From the NCBI RefSeq assembly GCF_015686655.1, contig NZ_JADPMP010000005.1:248001-312000 (forward strand): 64,000 bases of DNA. Direction: 5' to 3'. Under the pieces are notes generated by a model that worked only from the letters and a program-made list of their open reading frames with translations, ran no database searches and was not told the DNA's origin. Shown here piece by piece: positions 34,405 through 42,266 of this stretch. Numbering within the stretch: position 1 is the first letter of the stretch; each line of letters starts with the position of its first letter. Source of the DNA: Pontibacter sp. FD36 (GTDB taxonomy: Bacteria > Bacteroidota > Bacteroidia > Cytophagales > Hymenobacteraceae). Made by a program: the position numbers and the translations under genes.

Positions 34405-34463
34405 TATGTTATTAATTTGTAACACTCACATAATTTATGTGAGTGTTACAAATTAATAACATA
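34405..34463. repeat. Perfect 59-bp palindrome abutting a start codon
   Basis: Arms of 29 bp (34405-34433 and 34435-34463) are perfectly complementary around one central base. The right arm ends 2 bp before ATG 34466. AT-rich, without a GC core or T-run, so it is not a standard terminator. Confidence 0.95.
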
Positions 34464-34465
34464 CA

Positions 34466-36100
34466 ATGAAAATAAGACTTATTAGCTTTCTATTTGCTGT
34501 AGTAAGCATTATAGGTGGTTGTTCCCCTAAAGAAAGTATAGAACCTAGTTACCCATTCATGGGCAAATGGATAGTAGTAGGTATTTATAAAAACGAAACA
34601 AACATATTAACTCTTGATAGTGAGATAGAATTTAATACTGAGAAGAGTGTTTTTGGATTTGAACATGGTGGAGAGGGACTCGTTTCTTTGGAGCTTAATT
34701 ATATTAGAAATTCTGATTATACTGAGGTCCAATTAATACCTTGGAGACTAGTAAGCGATAACGTAATTACATTAGATGATGAGTATCAACTTACAATTTC
34801 AAAGTTAAATTCGAATGAATTTAACTTTGAAATGCTAGATAAAAATAATGGAGAGAAGTTAGAAATTCGAAGTGTTCGGACACTTAATGTGGAACAACCT
34901 TCCGCAGGTAATGCAGATTTTACTAGATTTATTTCCATTGGAGACTCATTTACGGCAGGGTATGCTGATGGAGGCTTGTATAGAGAGGGACAATTGAATT
35001 CCTTTCCTGCCATACTTGCCAAACAGTTTAGAAATGTAGGAGGCGGTACTTTCACGCAGCCATTGTTTACCGAAGCGCAACGCAACGGTTCTGGCTATTT
35101 GAGGCTTACAGGCTTTGATGCGGCTGGTAATCCTTTATTGTCGCCCGTAACTGATTATTTGGCTATTAGGGGAACGGGAAGTAATAATAAGCTTCTGTAC
35201 ACGAAATATGAAAACCCTATTCAGAATTTAGGCATTCCAGGCATGAAGCTAGAAAATATCAATATGCCTGGCTATGGTTTCCAAAGTACACCAGGGTTCA
35301 ATCCATATTTAGAGCGTTTAATTCCTGATAGTCAACCAAATCCATACTTATATTCGTATGTTAACTTAGTAGAGACCTCGAACCCAACGTTTTTTACTTT
35401 ATGGTTAGGTGCAAATGATGTCCTGAGCTATGCTACTTCGGGAGGTACAATACCTATCACACAGCTTACTATGTTTGAGTCTAAATTAAGTGCTCTTATA
35501 GCAATCCTTACAAAATCCGGGGCTAAAGGAATGGTGATTAATATTCCAGATATAACAACAATGCCCCACTTTACTAATAAGACTACAACTGCACTCATAC
35601 AAACAGGAACTTCATTAGGATTGAATTTATACATTACGCAAAGCAATGGTGTTGTACGTGTTGCAACCATTGAAGACTATGTGTTACCTACAACAACAGC
35701 AGGTACACCTGAAAATGTTGGTGGTGCAATTATGCCACGTGGGTTCAACCCTCTTAGCCCTCTTAGAAATAATGAAGTTCTCGACAAGGATGAAATAATT
35801 ATTGCAAAGCAAGCTACTAATCAATTTAATCAAATCATTGCGGGTAAAGCAACTGCAAATATTGGTATTGTAGACATAAGTGCATTTTTTAACTCTGTAA
35901 AAACTGGTCTTAATGTTAACGGATTTAATTATTCATCTACTTTTATTACAGGGAAAGTATTTTCATTAGATAAAATCCATCCAACGCCTAGAGGCAATGC
36001 CTTAATTGCTAACGAGATTATCAAAGCCATCAATAATAAACATAATGCTAAAATTCACTTAGCTGACGAGACGCGATATAATGCTGTAAAGAACCCCTAA
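34466..36100 (+). CDS. SGNH/GDSL-family esterase lipoprotein (2) with N-terminal lipocalin-like domain
   Basis: 544 residues. Lipobox IIGGC with C19. Residues 30-140 form an added beta domain (FMGKWIVVGIYKNET ... LDDEYQLTISKL), which looks like the small lipocalin-type domains of Bacteroidota lipoproteins. The SGNH domain has SIGDSFTAGY (S161), LWLGANDVLSYA and DKIHPTPRG (D502, H505). It is a diverged duplicate of the preceding gene and is very AT-rich. Translation would have to start directly behind the 59-bp palindrome; no Shine-Dalgarno is seen. Confidence 0.88.
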   Translation: MKIRLISFLFAVVSIIGGCSPKESIEPSYPFMGKWIVVGIYKNETNILTLDSEIEFNTEKSVFGFEHGGEGLVSLELNYIRNSDYTEVQLIPWRLVSDNVITLDDEYQLTISKLNSNEFNFEMLDKNNGEKLEIRSVRTLNVEQPSAGNADFTRFISIGDSFTAGYADGGLYREGQLNSFPAILAKQFRNVGGGTFTQPLFTEAQRNGSGYLRLTGFDAAGNPLLSPVTDYLAIRGTGSNNKLLYTKYENPIQNLGIPGMKLENINMPGYGFQSTPGFNPYLERLIPDSQPNPYLYSYVNLVETSNPTFFTLWLGANDVLSYATSGGTIPITQLTMFESKLSALIAILTKSGAKGMVINIPDITTMPHFTNKTTTALIQTGTSLGLNLYITQSNGVVRVATIEDYVLPTTTAGTPENVGGAIMPRGFNPLSPLRNNEVLDKDEIIIAKQATNQFNQIIAGKATANIGIVDISAFFNSVKTGLNVNGFNYSSTFITGKVFSLDKIHPTPRGNALIANEIIKAINNKHNAKIHLADETRYNAVKNP

Positions 36101-36140
36101 TTCTATTTACTAACAAGACTATTTAAGCACAGTAAGCACA

Positions 36141-36180
36141 GAAAGGCGCCTTCCGCATTGGAAGGCGCCTTTCTCTTTTT
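36141..36180 (+). terminator. Terminator of the SGNH gene
   Basis: A perfect 14-bp stem (36141-36154 and 36160-36173) followed by TCTTTTTT. Confidence 0.9.
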
Positions 36181-36184
36181 TGTC

Positions 36185-36220
36185 AGGTATAGCGGTAGGC
36201 AGGTATAGCCAGCTATACCT
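36185..36220. repeat. Cluster of three GGTATAGC motifs, two as a hairpin
   Basis: AGGTATAGCG (36185), AGGTATAGC (36201-36209) and its inverse GCTATACCT (36212-36220), the last two separated by 2 bp. The inverse copy runs into the polA stop codon (TAA then GGTATAGC on the minus strand). Confidence 0.92.
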
Positions 36221-39060
36221 TAGTGTGCTTCCAGCCAGTTCTTACCCACACCCAGGCCCACCTCCATCGGCACGCTCAGGGGCAGGGCGTTGGTCATTAG
36301 TTCTACGATTTTTGGCGTCACAATGTCCACTTCCTCTTTTGGAGCGTCAAAGAGGAGTTCGTCATGCACCTGCAGAATCATACGGGTCTTCAGGTTTTCG
36401 TGGCGCAGGTACTCGTGTATGTTGATCATCGCGATCTTGATGATGTCAGCAGCAGTGCCTTGTATCGGGGCATTTACGGCGTTGCGCTCGGCAAACCCGC
36501 GTACCGTGGCGTTGCGGGAGTTGATATCGCGCAGGTAGCGGCGGCGTCCCAGCACAGTTTCTACATATTCATGCTCGCGGGCCTTCTCGATGGCGCTGTC
36601 CATGTACTCCTTCACGGCTGGGAACTCCTCAAAATAAGCCTCAATGATGTCAGCAGCTTCGCGGCGTGGTATACCGAGTCGCTCCGACAGACCAAAGGCC
36701 GAAATACCGTAAATGATGCCGAAGTTGATCGTCTTGGCTTTCCGGCGCATTTCACTGTCCACCTGGTCGAGCGGCACATGGAATACTTTGCTGGCTGTGG
36801 AGGCGTGAATGTCCAGCCCATTTTTGAAGGCTTCCTTCATGGTTGGGTCGCCGCTGAAATCAGCCATGATGCGTAGCTCGATCTGAGAGTAGTCCGCCGA
36901 GATGATCAGGTGCTTGCTGTCGCGGGGCACAAAGGCCTTGCGGATCTCGCGGCCCCGCTCCGTACGGATCGGGATGTTCTGCAGATTCGGGTTAGTGGAG
37001 CTCAAGCGGCCTGTGGCCGTCACGGCCTGGTTGAACGAGGTATGCACGCGGTTATCCAGTTCGCACACGAGCTGCGGCAAGGCATCCACGTAGGTCGACT
37101 TGAGTTTGGCAAGTTCGCGGTGATCCAGGATCAGGCGCACGATCTCGTGCTCGCCAGCCAGTTTGGAGAGGATCTCCTCACCGGTGGCATACTGCCCGGT
37201 CTTCGTCTTTTTGATCTTGGCTTTGCCGTGCAGCCCCATTTTGTCGAAGAGCACTTCGCCGAGTTGTTTTGGGGAGCCGATGTTAAACTCTGTGTCAGCC
37301 AGTTCGAAGATGCGGGTCTCTATACCTTTAATCTCCTGCTCCAGCAGCAGCGAAATGTCGGCCAGCGCATTGGCGTCGATCGATATACCTTCTTTCTCTA
37401 TACCTGCCAGCACTTGCACCAGCGGGTTTTCGACTTCATTGAACAGCTTCATCAGGCCCTGCTCCAGCAGTAGTGGTTCAAAGTAGCGCTTCAGGCGCAG
37501 CGTGATATCGGCATCCTCACAGGCATAGTCCTTCACCTCTTCCGGTTTCAGGTCAGCCATCGTGATCTGATTCTTGCCTTTTGGCCCAATCAGGTCGGTG
37601 ATAGGTATAGGGCTGTAGTTGAGGTAGGTTTCGGCCAGTACATCCATGTTATGACGCATCTCGGGCTCCAGCAGGTAGTGCGCCAGCATGGTATCAAAGA
37701 TTGGCCCGTTCACCTCAACACCATAATTCTTCATCACCAGGATATCGTACTTGATGTTCTGTCCGATCTTGGCGATGTTGGGGTTCTCGAGCACGTCTTT
37801 GAATTCAGCAGCGAGGCGCATTGCCTCTTCTTCATTGGGCGGTACCGGCACATAATAAGCTTCACCCGAGAGGTAGCTGAACGACATACCTACTAGCTTG
37901 GCCGTGATCGGATCGATGCTGCTGGTTTCGGTATCAAAGGAAAACTCCTGCTGCTTCTGCAGGTAGCGGATCAGGCTTTGGCGCAGGGCCGGGGTGTCGA
38001 TCAGGTGGTAGTCCTGTACAGTGTTGCTGAACCGCTCAAACGGAACATGTTCAGTTGCTATTTCTACTTCATCATCGGCTACAGCTGCAGGAGCCGCCGA
38101 GTCGAATAAAGAGGTTTGTTGCTGGTTAGCGGGCTTGCCGCGTCGGGTTGCGACTTTGGCGGGCGATGCCTCGGCCATGGAGATACCCAGCACACGCTGC
38201 ATCAGCTGACGGAACTCCAGCTCGGCAAACAGCTCAGCCAGTTGCTCTTCGTTAGGACCGTCATAATGCAATGCCTCTGCACTGAACGGCACGGGTACAT
38301 CGCAGTGGATGGTGGCCAACTCTTTGGACATCATGCCCTGGTCGGCAAAGTTTACCACGTTTTCTTTCTGCTTGCCTTTTAGCTGGTCGGCATTAGCAAT
38401 CAGGTTTTCTACGGAGCCAAAACGCTGGATCAAAGACTTGGCAGTTTTCTCACCGATACCCGGTATACCTGGTATGTTATCCACGGCGTCACCTTGCAGG
38501 CCGAGTATGTCGATCACCTGCTCCACCCGTTCAATTTCAAACTTCTCCAGTACCCGCGCCACATCCCACACCTCTACGGCATTACCCAGGAAAGCCGGCT
38601 TGTATAAGAAAACGTGCTCCGTCACCAACTGGCAATAGTCTTTGTCGGGCGTCATCATGTACACGTCAAAATCATCTTTTTCGGCGCGGCAGGCCAGGGT
38701 GCCGATGATGTCGTCAGCCTCGTAGCCGTCCATGATGAGCACTGGAATGTTGAAGGCCTCTACAACCTTTTTGCAGTAAGGTATAGCCAGTGAAATATCC
38801 TCGGGCATAGCCTGTCGGTTAGCCTTGTACGCAGCGAAGTTGTCGTGGCGGAAGGTCTTGGCCGCTGAGTCAAAAGCTACACCAATATGAGTGGGTCTTT
38901 CTTTCTGAAGTACCTCTACCAGGGTGTTGGTGAAGCCGAGCACAGCGCCCGTATTCATGCCCTTGGAGTTAATGCGCGGGTTTTTGCTGAAGGCAAAGTG
39001 CGCCCGGTAAATCAGAGCCATTGCATCAAGCAGGAATAATTTTTTACGTGGTTCGCTCAT
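36220..39060 (-). CDS. polA: DNA polymerase I
   Basis: 946 residues, complete three-domain enzyme. The 5'-nuclease is at about 1-290 (FLLDAMALIYRAHFAF, DGYEADDIIGTLA, GIPGIGEKTA). The 3'-5' exonuclease keeps its acidic residues (SFDTETSSIDP). The polymerase domain has ISADYSQIELRIMADFSG (motif A), RRKAKTINFGIIYGIS (motif B) and LQVHDELLFD (motif C). A variable linker with EASPAKVATRRGKPANQQQ lies between the first two. It acts in repair and Okazaki-fragment processing. Gene alone on its strand. Confidence 0.97.
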   Translation of the reverse strand: MSEPRKKLFLLDAMALIYRAHFAFSKNPRINSKGMNTGAVLGFTNTLVEVLQKERPTHIGVAFDSAAKTFRHDNFAAYKANRQAMPEDISLAIPYCKKVVEAFNIPVLIMDGYEADDIIGTLACRAEKDDFDVYMMTPDKDYCQLVTEHVFLYKPAFLGNAVEVWDVARVLEKFEIERVEQVIDILGLQGDAVDNIPGIPGIGEKTAKSLIQRFGSVENLIANADQLKGKQKENVVNFADQGMMSKELATIHCDVPVPFSAEALHYDGPNEEQLAELFAELEFRQLMQRVLGISMAEASPAKVATRRGKPANQQQTSLFDSAAPAAVADDEVEIATEHVPFERFSNTVQDYHLIDTPALRQSLIRYLQKQQEFSFDTETSSIDPITAKLVGMSFSYLSGEAYYVPVPPNEEEAMRLAAEFKDVLENPNIAKIGQNIKYDILVMKNYGVEVNGPIFDTMLAHYLLEPEMRHNMDVLAETYLNYSPIPITDLIGPKGKNQITMADLKPEEVKDYACEDADITLRLKRYFEPLLLEQGLMKLFNEVENPLVQVLAGIEKEGISIDANALADISLLLEQEIKGIETRIFELADTEFNIGSPKQLGEVLFDKMGLHGKAKIKKTKTGQYATGEEILSKLAGEHEIVRLILDHRELAKLKSTYVDALPQLVCELDNRVHTSFNQAVTATGRLSSTNPNLQNIPIRTERGREIRKAFVPRDSKHLIISADYSQIELRIMADFSGDPTMKEAFKNGLDIHASTASKVFHVPLDQVDSEMRRKAKTINFGIIYGISAFGLSERLGIPRREAADIIEAYFEEFPAVKEYMDSAIEKAREHEYVETVLGRRRYLRDINSRNATVRGFAERNAVNAPIQGTAADIIKIAMINIHEYLRHENLKTRMILQVHDELLFDAPKEEVDIVTPKIVELMTNALPLSVPMEVGLGVGKNWLEAH

Positions 39061-39282
39061 GTTATAAAGGTATAGGCTGACGGCTTGCTTTGCAAATTTC
39101 TGGTAGCGCCAGGGTATTAAGTTTGTACCATTGGGGCTTTATACGCCACATTGCTACAACATGTCAGGAAATTAATTTTTGCTACAGAAATAAAATATAG
39201 AGATTAAACAATAAATGGAATAGTCTTTGTATTTTCCTAATCCAAGACTGAAAATAAACAAAATTAAAATTAGAAAAGCAGG

Positions 39283-39921
39283 ATGATGCACCTCATGACA
39301 TGGAAAAGAGCGGTACTAAGTGTATGTTTCGTACTAACCGCCATGCTTGGCCACAGCCAGGATCTGATCGTTAAGAAGAACGGCGAGGAAGTAGTAGGAA
39401 AAATTGTGAAAGTGGGGGAAGACACCATCCATTATCGCATGGTAAGCGAAGAGAAAGGCCCACTGCGGTTTGTACTCCGAAACGATGTGTCCTCTATGCA
39501 GTTTGCCACTCAACCCTCGCAGCGACAGCTAAACCAGTTGCCGCAGAGCAACGACGAATATGCTACCGCTTCCGCCATACCAACAGGTACCGGAGCGTCA
39601 CGTAACTATACCCCTGAAGAACTGATGTACCAGGGCCGTCATGATGCGCTGATGTACTACAAAGGGCAAGGACCACTTTGGGGTACGGCCGGAGCGACCT
39701 TCCTGCTTCCTCCTGTCGGTTTGGTCACTGGTATTGTAACGGCAGCAGTACCACCTAATGTCGACAACCTGTTTCACCCGAACTATCAGTTGATGAAAGA
39801 GCCGGTTTATCGGGAGGCTTTTAAGAAGCAGGCCCATAAGCGTAAAGTAGGCAAGGCCGCAACTGGTTTCGGAATAGGCTTCGGCTCACTGATTGCGTTG
39901 GCTCTTATGTTAGGCGCATAA
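39283..39921 (+). CDS. Exported hypothetical protein with C-terminal membrane segment
   Basis: 212 residues (ATG 39283; other Mets at 39286 and 39295). A signal peptide ends near GHSQDL. DLIVKKNGEEVVGKIVKVGEDTIHYRM is a small beta unit seen at the start of many Bacteroidota secreted proteins of unknown role. Two hydrophobic stretches follow: GTAGATFLLPPVGLVTGIV and the glycine-rich C-terminus FGIGFGSLIALALML. No catalytic motif. Strong terminator downstream. Confidence 0.78.
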   Translation: MMHLMTWKRAVLSVCFVLTAMLGHSQDLIVKKNGEEVVGKIVKVGEDTIHYRMVSEEKGPLRFVLRNDVSSMQFATQPSQRQLNQLPQSNDEYATASAIPTGTGASRNYTPEELMYQGRHDALMYYKGQGPLWGTAGATFLLPPVGLVTGIVTAAVPPNVDNLFHPNYQLMKEPVYREAFKKQAHKRKVGKAATGFGIGFGSLIALALMLGA

Positions 39922-39954
39922 GCCCCATCTATACCTGATTACCCAGTTTGTACT

Positions 39955-40013
39955 CCCCAATCTGTGGAATTTTCGCTACACCTTCAGGCGAATTCCACAG
40001 GTTGGGGATTTTT
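39955..40013 (+). terminator. Terminator after the 212-residue protein gene
   Basis: Long stem CCCCAATCTGTGGAATT (39955-39971) with AATTCCACAGGTTGGGG (39991-40007), one GU pair, then ATTTTTG. Confidence 0.85.
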
Positions 40014-40126
40014 GTTTTAATATGTAATAGGTTGATTTTAAACAACTTGAATTAAATATATGGTTTTGGCACAGTTTTGACTAATAGGCTTTAGGAAAAA
40101 TTAAACTTGAGCGACAGAATAAAACT

Positions 40127-40702
40127 ATGAAAAAAATAACCTACCTGGCAGCCGCCATTGCTTTCTTTGGCTTTGCCTCACTTGACGCGAACGCACAGAC
40201 TGACAAGAACAAAAAGAAGTCGAAGAAGAAGCAGCAAGTAGAACAAACTACTGAGACAGAAACTGAAGCGCAGGCCGAAACTGGAAATCAGGTAAACTAT
40301 GAAGAGCAAGTACAGACTGAGACACAGGTAACAACTGAAACACAGACACAGACCCAAACTCAGACTGCAACACAGGAAGAAAATGTAAAGCGTGAAGCAA
40401 TCACGCAGGAAGAGCTTCCAGAGCCCGTAAAGCAAACTCTGATGGCTGAGGCTTTCAGCAGCTGGCAGATTGTAGAGGTGTTCCGCGTAACACCTAACGG
40501 AAATGCCGCTGGTGCTAACGCACAGGGTATGGAAAACCGTGCTGAGCAGGCGACTCAAAATGCGCAGAATACCAATGCACAGGCAAATGCGCAGGGCCAG
40601 GGTGCCAAAACAATGTATGAGATCTTCTTCACCAACGAGCAGCAGCAGAGCGCTAAAGTTCGCATTGATGAACAAGGTAACATTATCCGCGACCAAAAAT
40701 AA
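40127..40702 (+). CDS. Secreted low-complexity Thr/Gln/Glu/Ala/Asn-rich protein
   Basis: 191 residues. Signal peptide KKITYLAAAIAFFGFASLDANAQ. A short lysine cluster (KNKKKSKKKQQ) is followed by about 45 residues dominated by TE/TQ dipeptides (ETQTQTQTQTATQ). An ordered segment follows (EELPEPVKQTLMAEAFSSWQIVEVFRV), then an Asn/Ala/Gln-rich linker, and a final beta part (TMYEIFFTNEQQQSAKVRID) resembling the PepSY-like or beta-lactamase-inhibitor-like small folds. Function unknown. Confidence 0.8.
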   Translation: MKKITYLAAAIAFFGFASLDANAQTDKNKKKSKKKQQVEQTTETETEAQAETGNQVNYEEQVQTETQVTTETQTQTQTQTATQEENVKREAITQEELPEPVKQTLMAEAFSSWQIVEVFRVTPNGNAAGANAQGMENRAEQATQNAQNTNAQANAQGQGAKTMYEIFFTNEQQQSAKVRIDEQGNIIRDQK

Positions 40703-40744
40703 GCCACATAGATTAGATATTAGCGACCCTAATATCATGGAACG

Positions 40745-40775
40745 AGCCTCCGCCCAGCGGGGGCTTTTCTGTTTT
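40745..40775 (+). terminator. Terminator after the TQ-rich protein gene
   Basis: Stem AGCCTCCGC (40745-40753) with GCGGGGGCT (40757-40765), one GU pair, then TTTTCTGTTTT. Confidence 0.8.
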
Positions 40776-40886
40776 ATGCCAACCTTAGCGGCTGCTTTTC
40801 GGTAAACAGTCGGAATGCACGCCGGAGTACAAATTTCAGGGCAAAATTTCCCCACTGCCCCACGGTTGTGTATATTGCTAAAGATT

Positions 40887-42266
40887 ATGCCCAGAATACT
40901 CTTAATCGACGACGATCCTACCTTTTGCCTGATGCTGAGCACGTTCCTGAAACGTCAGCAGTATGAGGTCAAAACTGCCTATACCGCAAGCGAAGGCCTC
41001 AGTCAGCTCAAAGCCGATTCCTTTGATCTGATACTGACCGACTTCAGGCTGCCCGACAAGAATGGTCTGGAACTGTTGGAGCAAATCCGCGTGCTCAACA
41101 CCCAAGTGCCTGTCATCCTGATGACGCACTATGCAGACATACGCACAGCTGTGAGAGCCATCAAAATGGGTGCTTTTGAGTATCTGGCCAAGCCTATCAA
41201 TCCAGACGAAACCTTATTGACCATCCGGAAGGCCCTGACCTATGGGCGCGAAGGCAATGTTGCGACAAAGCCGGTTATACCTGCACAGGGCGGTTTTACC
41301 TTTGTGAAAGGTGCCAGTCCGCAGTCGACGCAGTTAGAAGAGTATATTGCTTTGATAGCCCCTACCAGCATGTCGGTGATCATAGAAGGCGAGAGCGGCA
41401 CGGGCAAAGAGTATGTGGCCCGCAAGATACACCAGCGCAGCAAGCGGCACGACAAACCTTTTGTGGCCATCGACTGCGGTGCTCTTTCTAAAGAATTGGC
41501 CGGAAGTGAGCTGTTTGGGCATGTGAAAGGTTCGTTTACAGGCGCTATGGGCGACAAGGAAGGCCAGTTTGAAGCAGCCAATGGCGGCACGCTCTTTCTG
41601 GATGAGATCGGCAACTTATCCTATGAAATACAGGTGAAACTGTTACGGGCCATACAGGAGCGCAAAGTGCGCAAGATCGGCAGTAACACCGACCTCGATG
41701 TGGATGTGCGCATTATTGTGGCCACTAACGAAGACCTGGTGCAGGCTGTGAGCCGGGGTGAGTTCCGGGAGGATTTGTACCATCGCCTCAACGAGTTCAA
41801 GATCAACATCTCCCCGCTCCGCGACCGCACGGCTGATATCATGCAGTTTGCCGATCACTTTTTGCAGGTGGCCAATCATGAACTGGAGCGTAACATAACA
41901 GGTTTTGACGCGGCCGTAGCTATGGCTTTGGAAAGGTATAGCTGGCCGGGAAACTTGCGGGAGTTGAAAAATGTGGTGAAGCGGGCCGTGTTATTAGCCA
42001 AGGGCAGCGAAATCAGCCTTGACGACCTGCCACCCGAGATCGCCTATCACATACCGGAGCCAGCCAGCATCGTGGCGCAGCCGGATGCCACGCAAGTAGC
42101 CATGCCTGTGACCGATCTGCGCACAGCAACCGAACGCAGCGAGAAGGAACTGATCCTCGAAATGCTGGAGCGCGTGAAGTACAACAAATCCAAAGCAGCC
42201 CGTTTGCTCAACATCGACCGCAAGACGCTTTACAACAAAATGCGGCAGTACAATATTGAGGCCTAA
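40887..42266 (+). CDS. Sigma-54-dependent response regulator (NtrC family)
   Basis: 459 residues from ATG 40887 (MPRILLIDDD). Receiver domain 1-120 with phospho-acceptor D52. AAA+ domain: Walker A GESGTGKE at 168-175, GSFTGA at 215-220 (a serine variant of the GAFTGA sigma-54 contact loop), Walker B GGTLFLDE at 233-240. Fis-type HTH at the end (YNKSKAARLLNIDRKTLYNKM). It activates sigma-54 promoters after phosphorylation. The convergent hybrid kinase overlapping its stop by 4 bp may be its partner. Confidence 0.95.
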   Translation: MPRILLIDDDPTFCLMLSTFLKRQQYEVKTAYTASEGLSQLKADSFDLILTDFRLPDKNGLELLEQIRVLNTQVPVILMTHYADIRTAVRAIKMGAFEYLAKPINPDETLLTIRKALTYGREGNVATKPVIPAQGGFTFVKGASPQSTQLEEYIALIAPTSMSVIIEGESGTGKEYVARKIHQRSKRHDKPFVAIDCGALSKELAGSELFGHVKGSFTGAMGDKEGQFEAANGGTLFLDEIGNLSYEIQVKLLRAIQERKVRKIGSNTDLDVDVRIIVATNEDLVQAVSRGEFREDLYHRLNEFKINISPLRDRTADIMQFADHFLQVANHELERNITGFDAAVAMALERYSWPGNLRELKNVVKRAVLLAKGSEISLDDLPPEIAYHIPEPASIVAQPDATQVAMPVTDLRTATERSEKELILEMLERVKYNKSKAARLLNIDRKTLYNKMRQYNIEA

